NCBI RefSeq assembly: GCF_001956985.1
Contig: NZ_CP019082.1
Location: 930,001 to 994,000 of the forward strand
Source of the DNA: Paludisphaera borealis
Lineage (GTDB): Bacteria > Planctomycetota > Planctomycetia > Isosphaerales > Isosphaeraceae
Direction: 5' to 3'
DNA length: 64,000 nucleotides
Below the pieces are notes generated by a model. It had not been told where the DNA came from and did not search any database. It saw only the letters and a program-made list of their open reading frames with translations. Made by a program: the position numbers and the translations under genes. Within the stretch, counting starts at the first letter, position 1; each line of letters starts with the position of its first letter. Shown here piece after piece: positions 61,692 through 64,000 of the stretch.

Positions 61692-64000
<2,309 letters not shown>

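Overview
The window is a high-GC bacterial chromosome segment from a planctomycete, most likely of the Isosphaeraceae type (Singulisphaera/Paludisphaera-like). This rests on gene content. It has a DUF1800/DUF1501 pair, a DUF1592/DUF1552 pair, DUF1570 and DUF1080 proteins, planctomycete-type cytochrome domains, a PEP-CTERM protein and a YVTN-propeller/phosphoesterase protein. There is no rRNA, no recognisable transposase gene, no phage block and no CRISPR array. The genus is inference.

Layout. 0-2.4 kb: end of a DUF1800 gene and a Tat-exported DUF1501 gene. 2.7-4.3 kb: clpX and a small Tat-signal protein that looks like a cut-off amidase N-terminus. 4.4-13.3 kb: secreted propeller/phosphoesterase, membrane acyltransferase, the DUF1592-DUF1552 operon and a small basic protein. 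13.5-17.5 kb: a 42-residue membrane peptide, a TPC-type heavy-metal P-type ATPase, a fatty-acid hydroxylase-like membrane enzyme and a PEP-CTERM protein. 18-23.4 kb: tRNA-Pro overlapping the end of a DUF1570 gene, csrA, a lipoprotein, a PII protein, an S24/LexA-like regulator and an FHA protein. 23.7-28.4 kb: tRNA-Gly, tig-clpP-clpP, then fabI-nudix on the other strand. 28.5-32.5 kb: two GT-C glycosyltransferases and a lipoprotein. 32.6-35.2 kb: pxpBAC (5-oxoprolinase). 35.3-41.7 kb: lipoprotein, cytochrome/peptidase-like fusion, ribokinase, gamma-glutamyltransferase and a DUF1080 protein. 42.5-47.4 kb: two TadE-like genes and one TadG/VWA gene, interrupted by a GT2 gene. 47.5-60.7 kb: housekeeping genes (thiO, DtxR-family regulator, rlmI, clpS, ruvX, manC, a UAP1-like pyrophosphorylase, an MBL hydrolase) mixed with small accessory genes. 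61.7 kb to the end: secA, running off the window.

How the genes work together. ClpX, two ClpP paralogues, trigger factor and ClpS give most of a Clp proteolysis/folding set in three places. pxpB and pxpA overlap, and pxpC follows after a short inverted-repeat element. Many gene pairs are tail-to-tail with overlapping 3' ends. The small mobile-like content is entirely short inverted-repeat elements: at least four families, five copies, all between genes from 34 kb onward.

The most unusual structure is the 1-kb gene-free region before secA. It carries seven same-direction copies (six close, one degenerate) of a 14-base motif, CGAACGAAGCCAAT. In two copies the motif closes a 47-nt hairpin with the same two-base TG bulge, and the differences between these two copies keep the pairing only if the + strand is the RNA strand.
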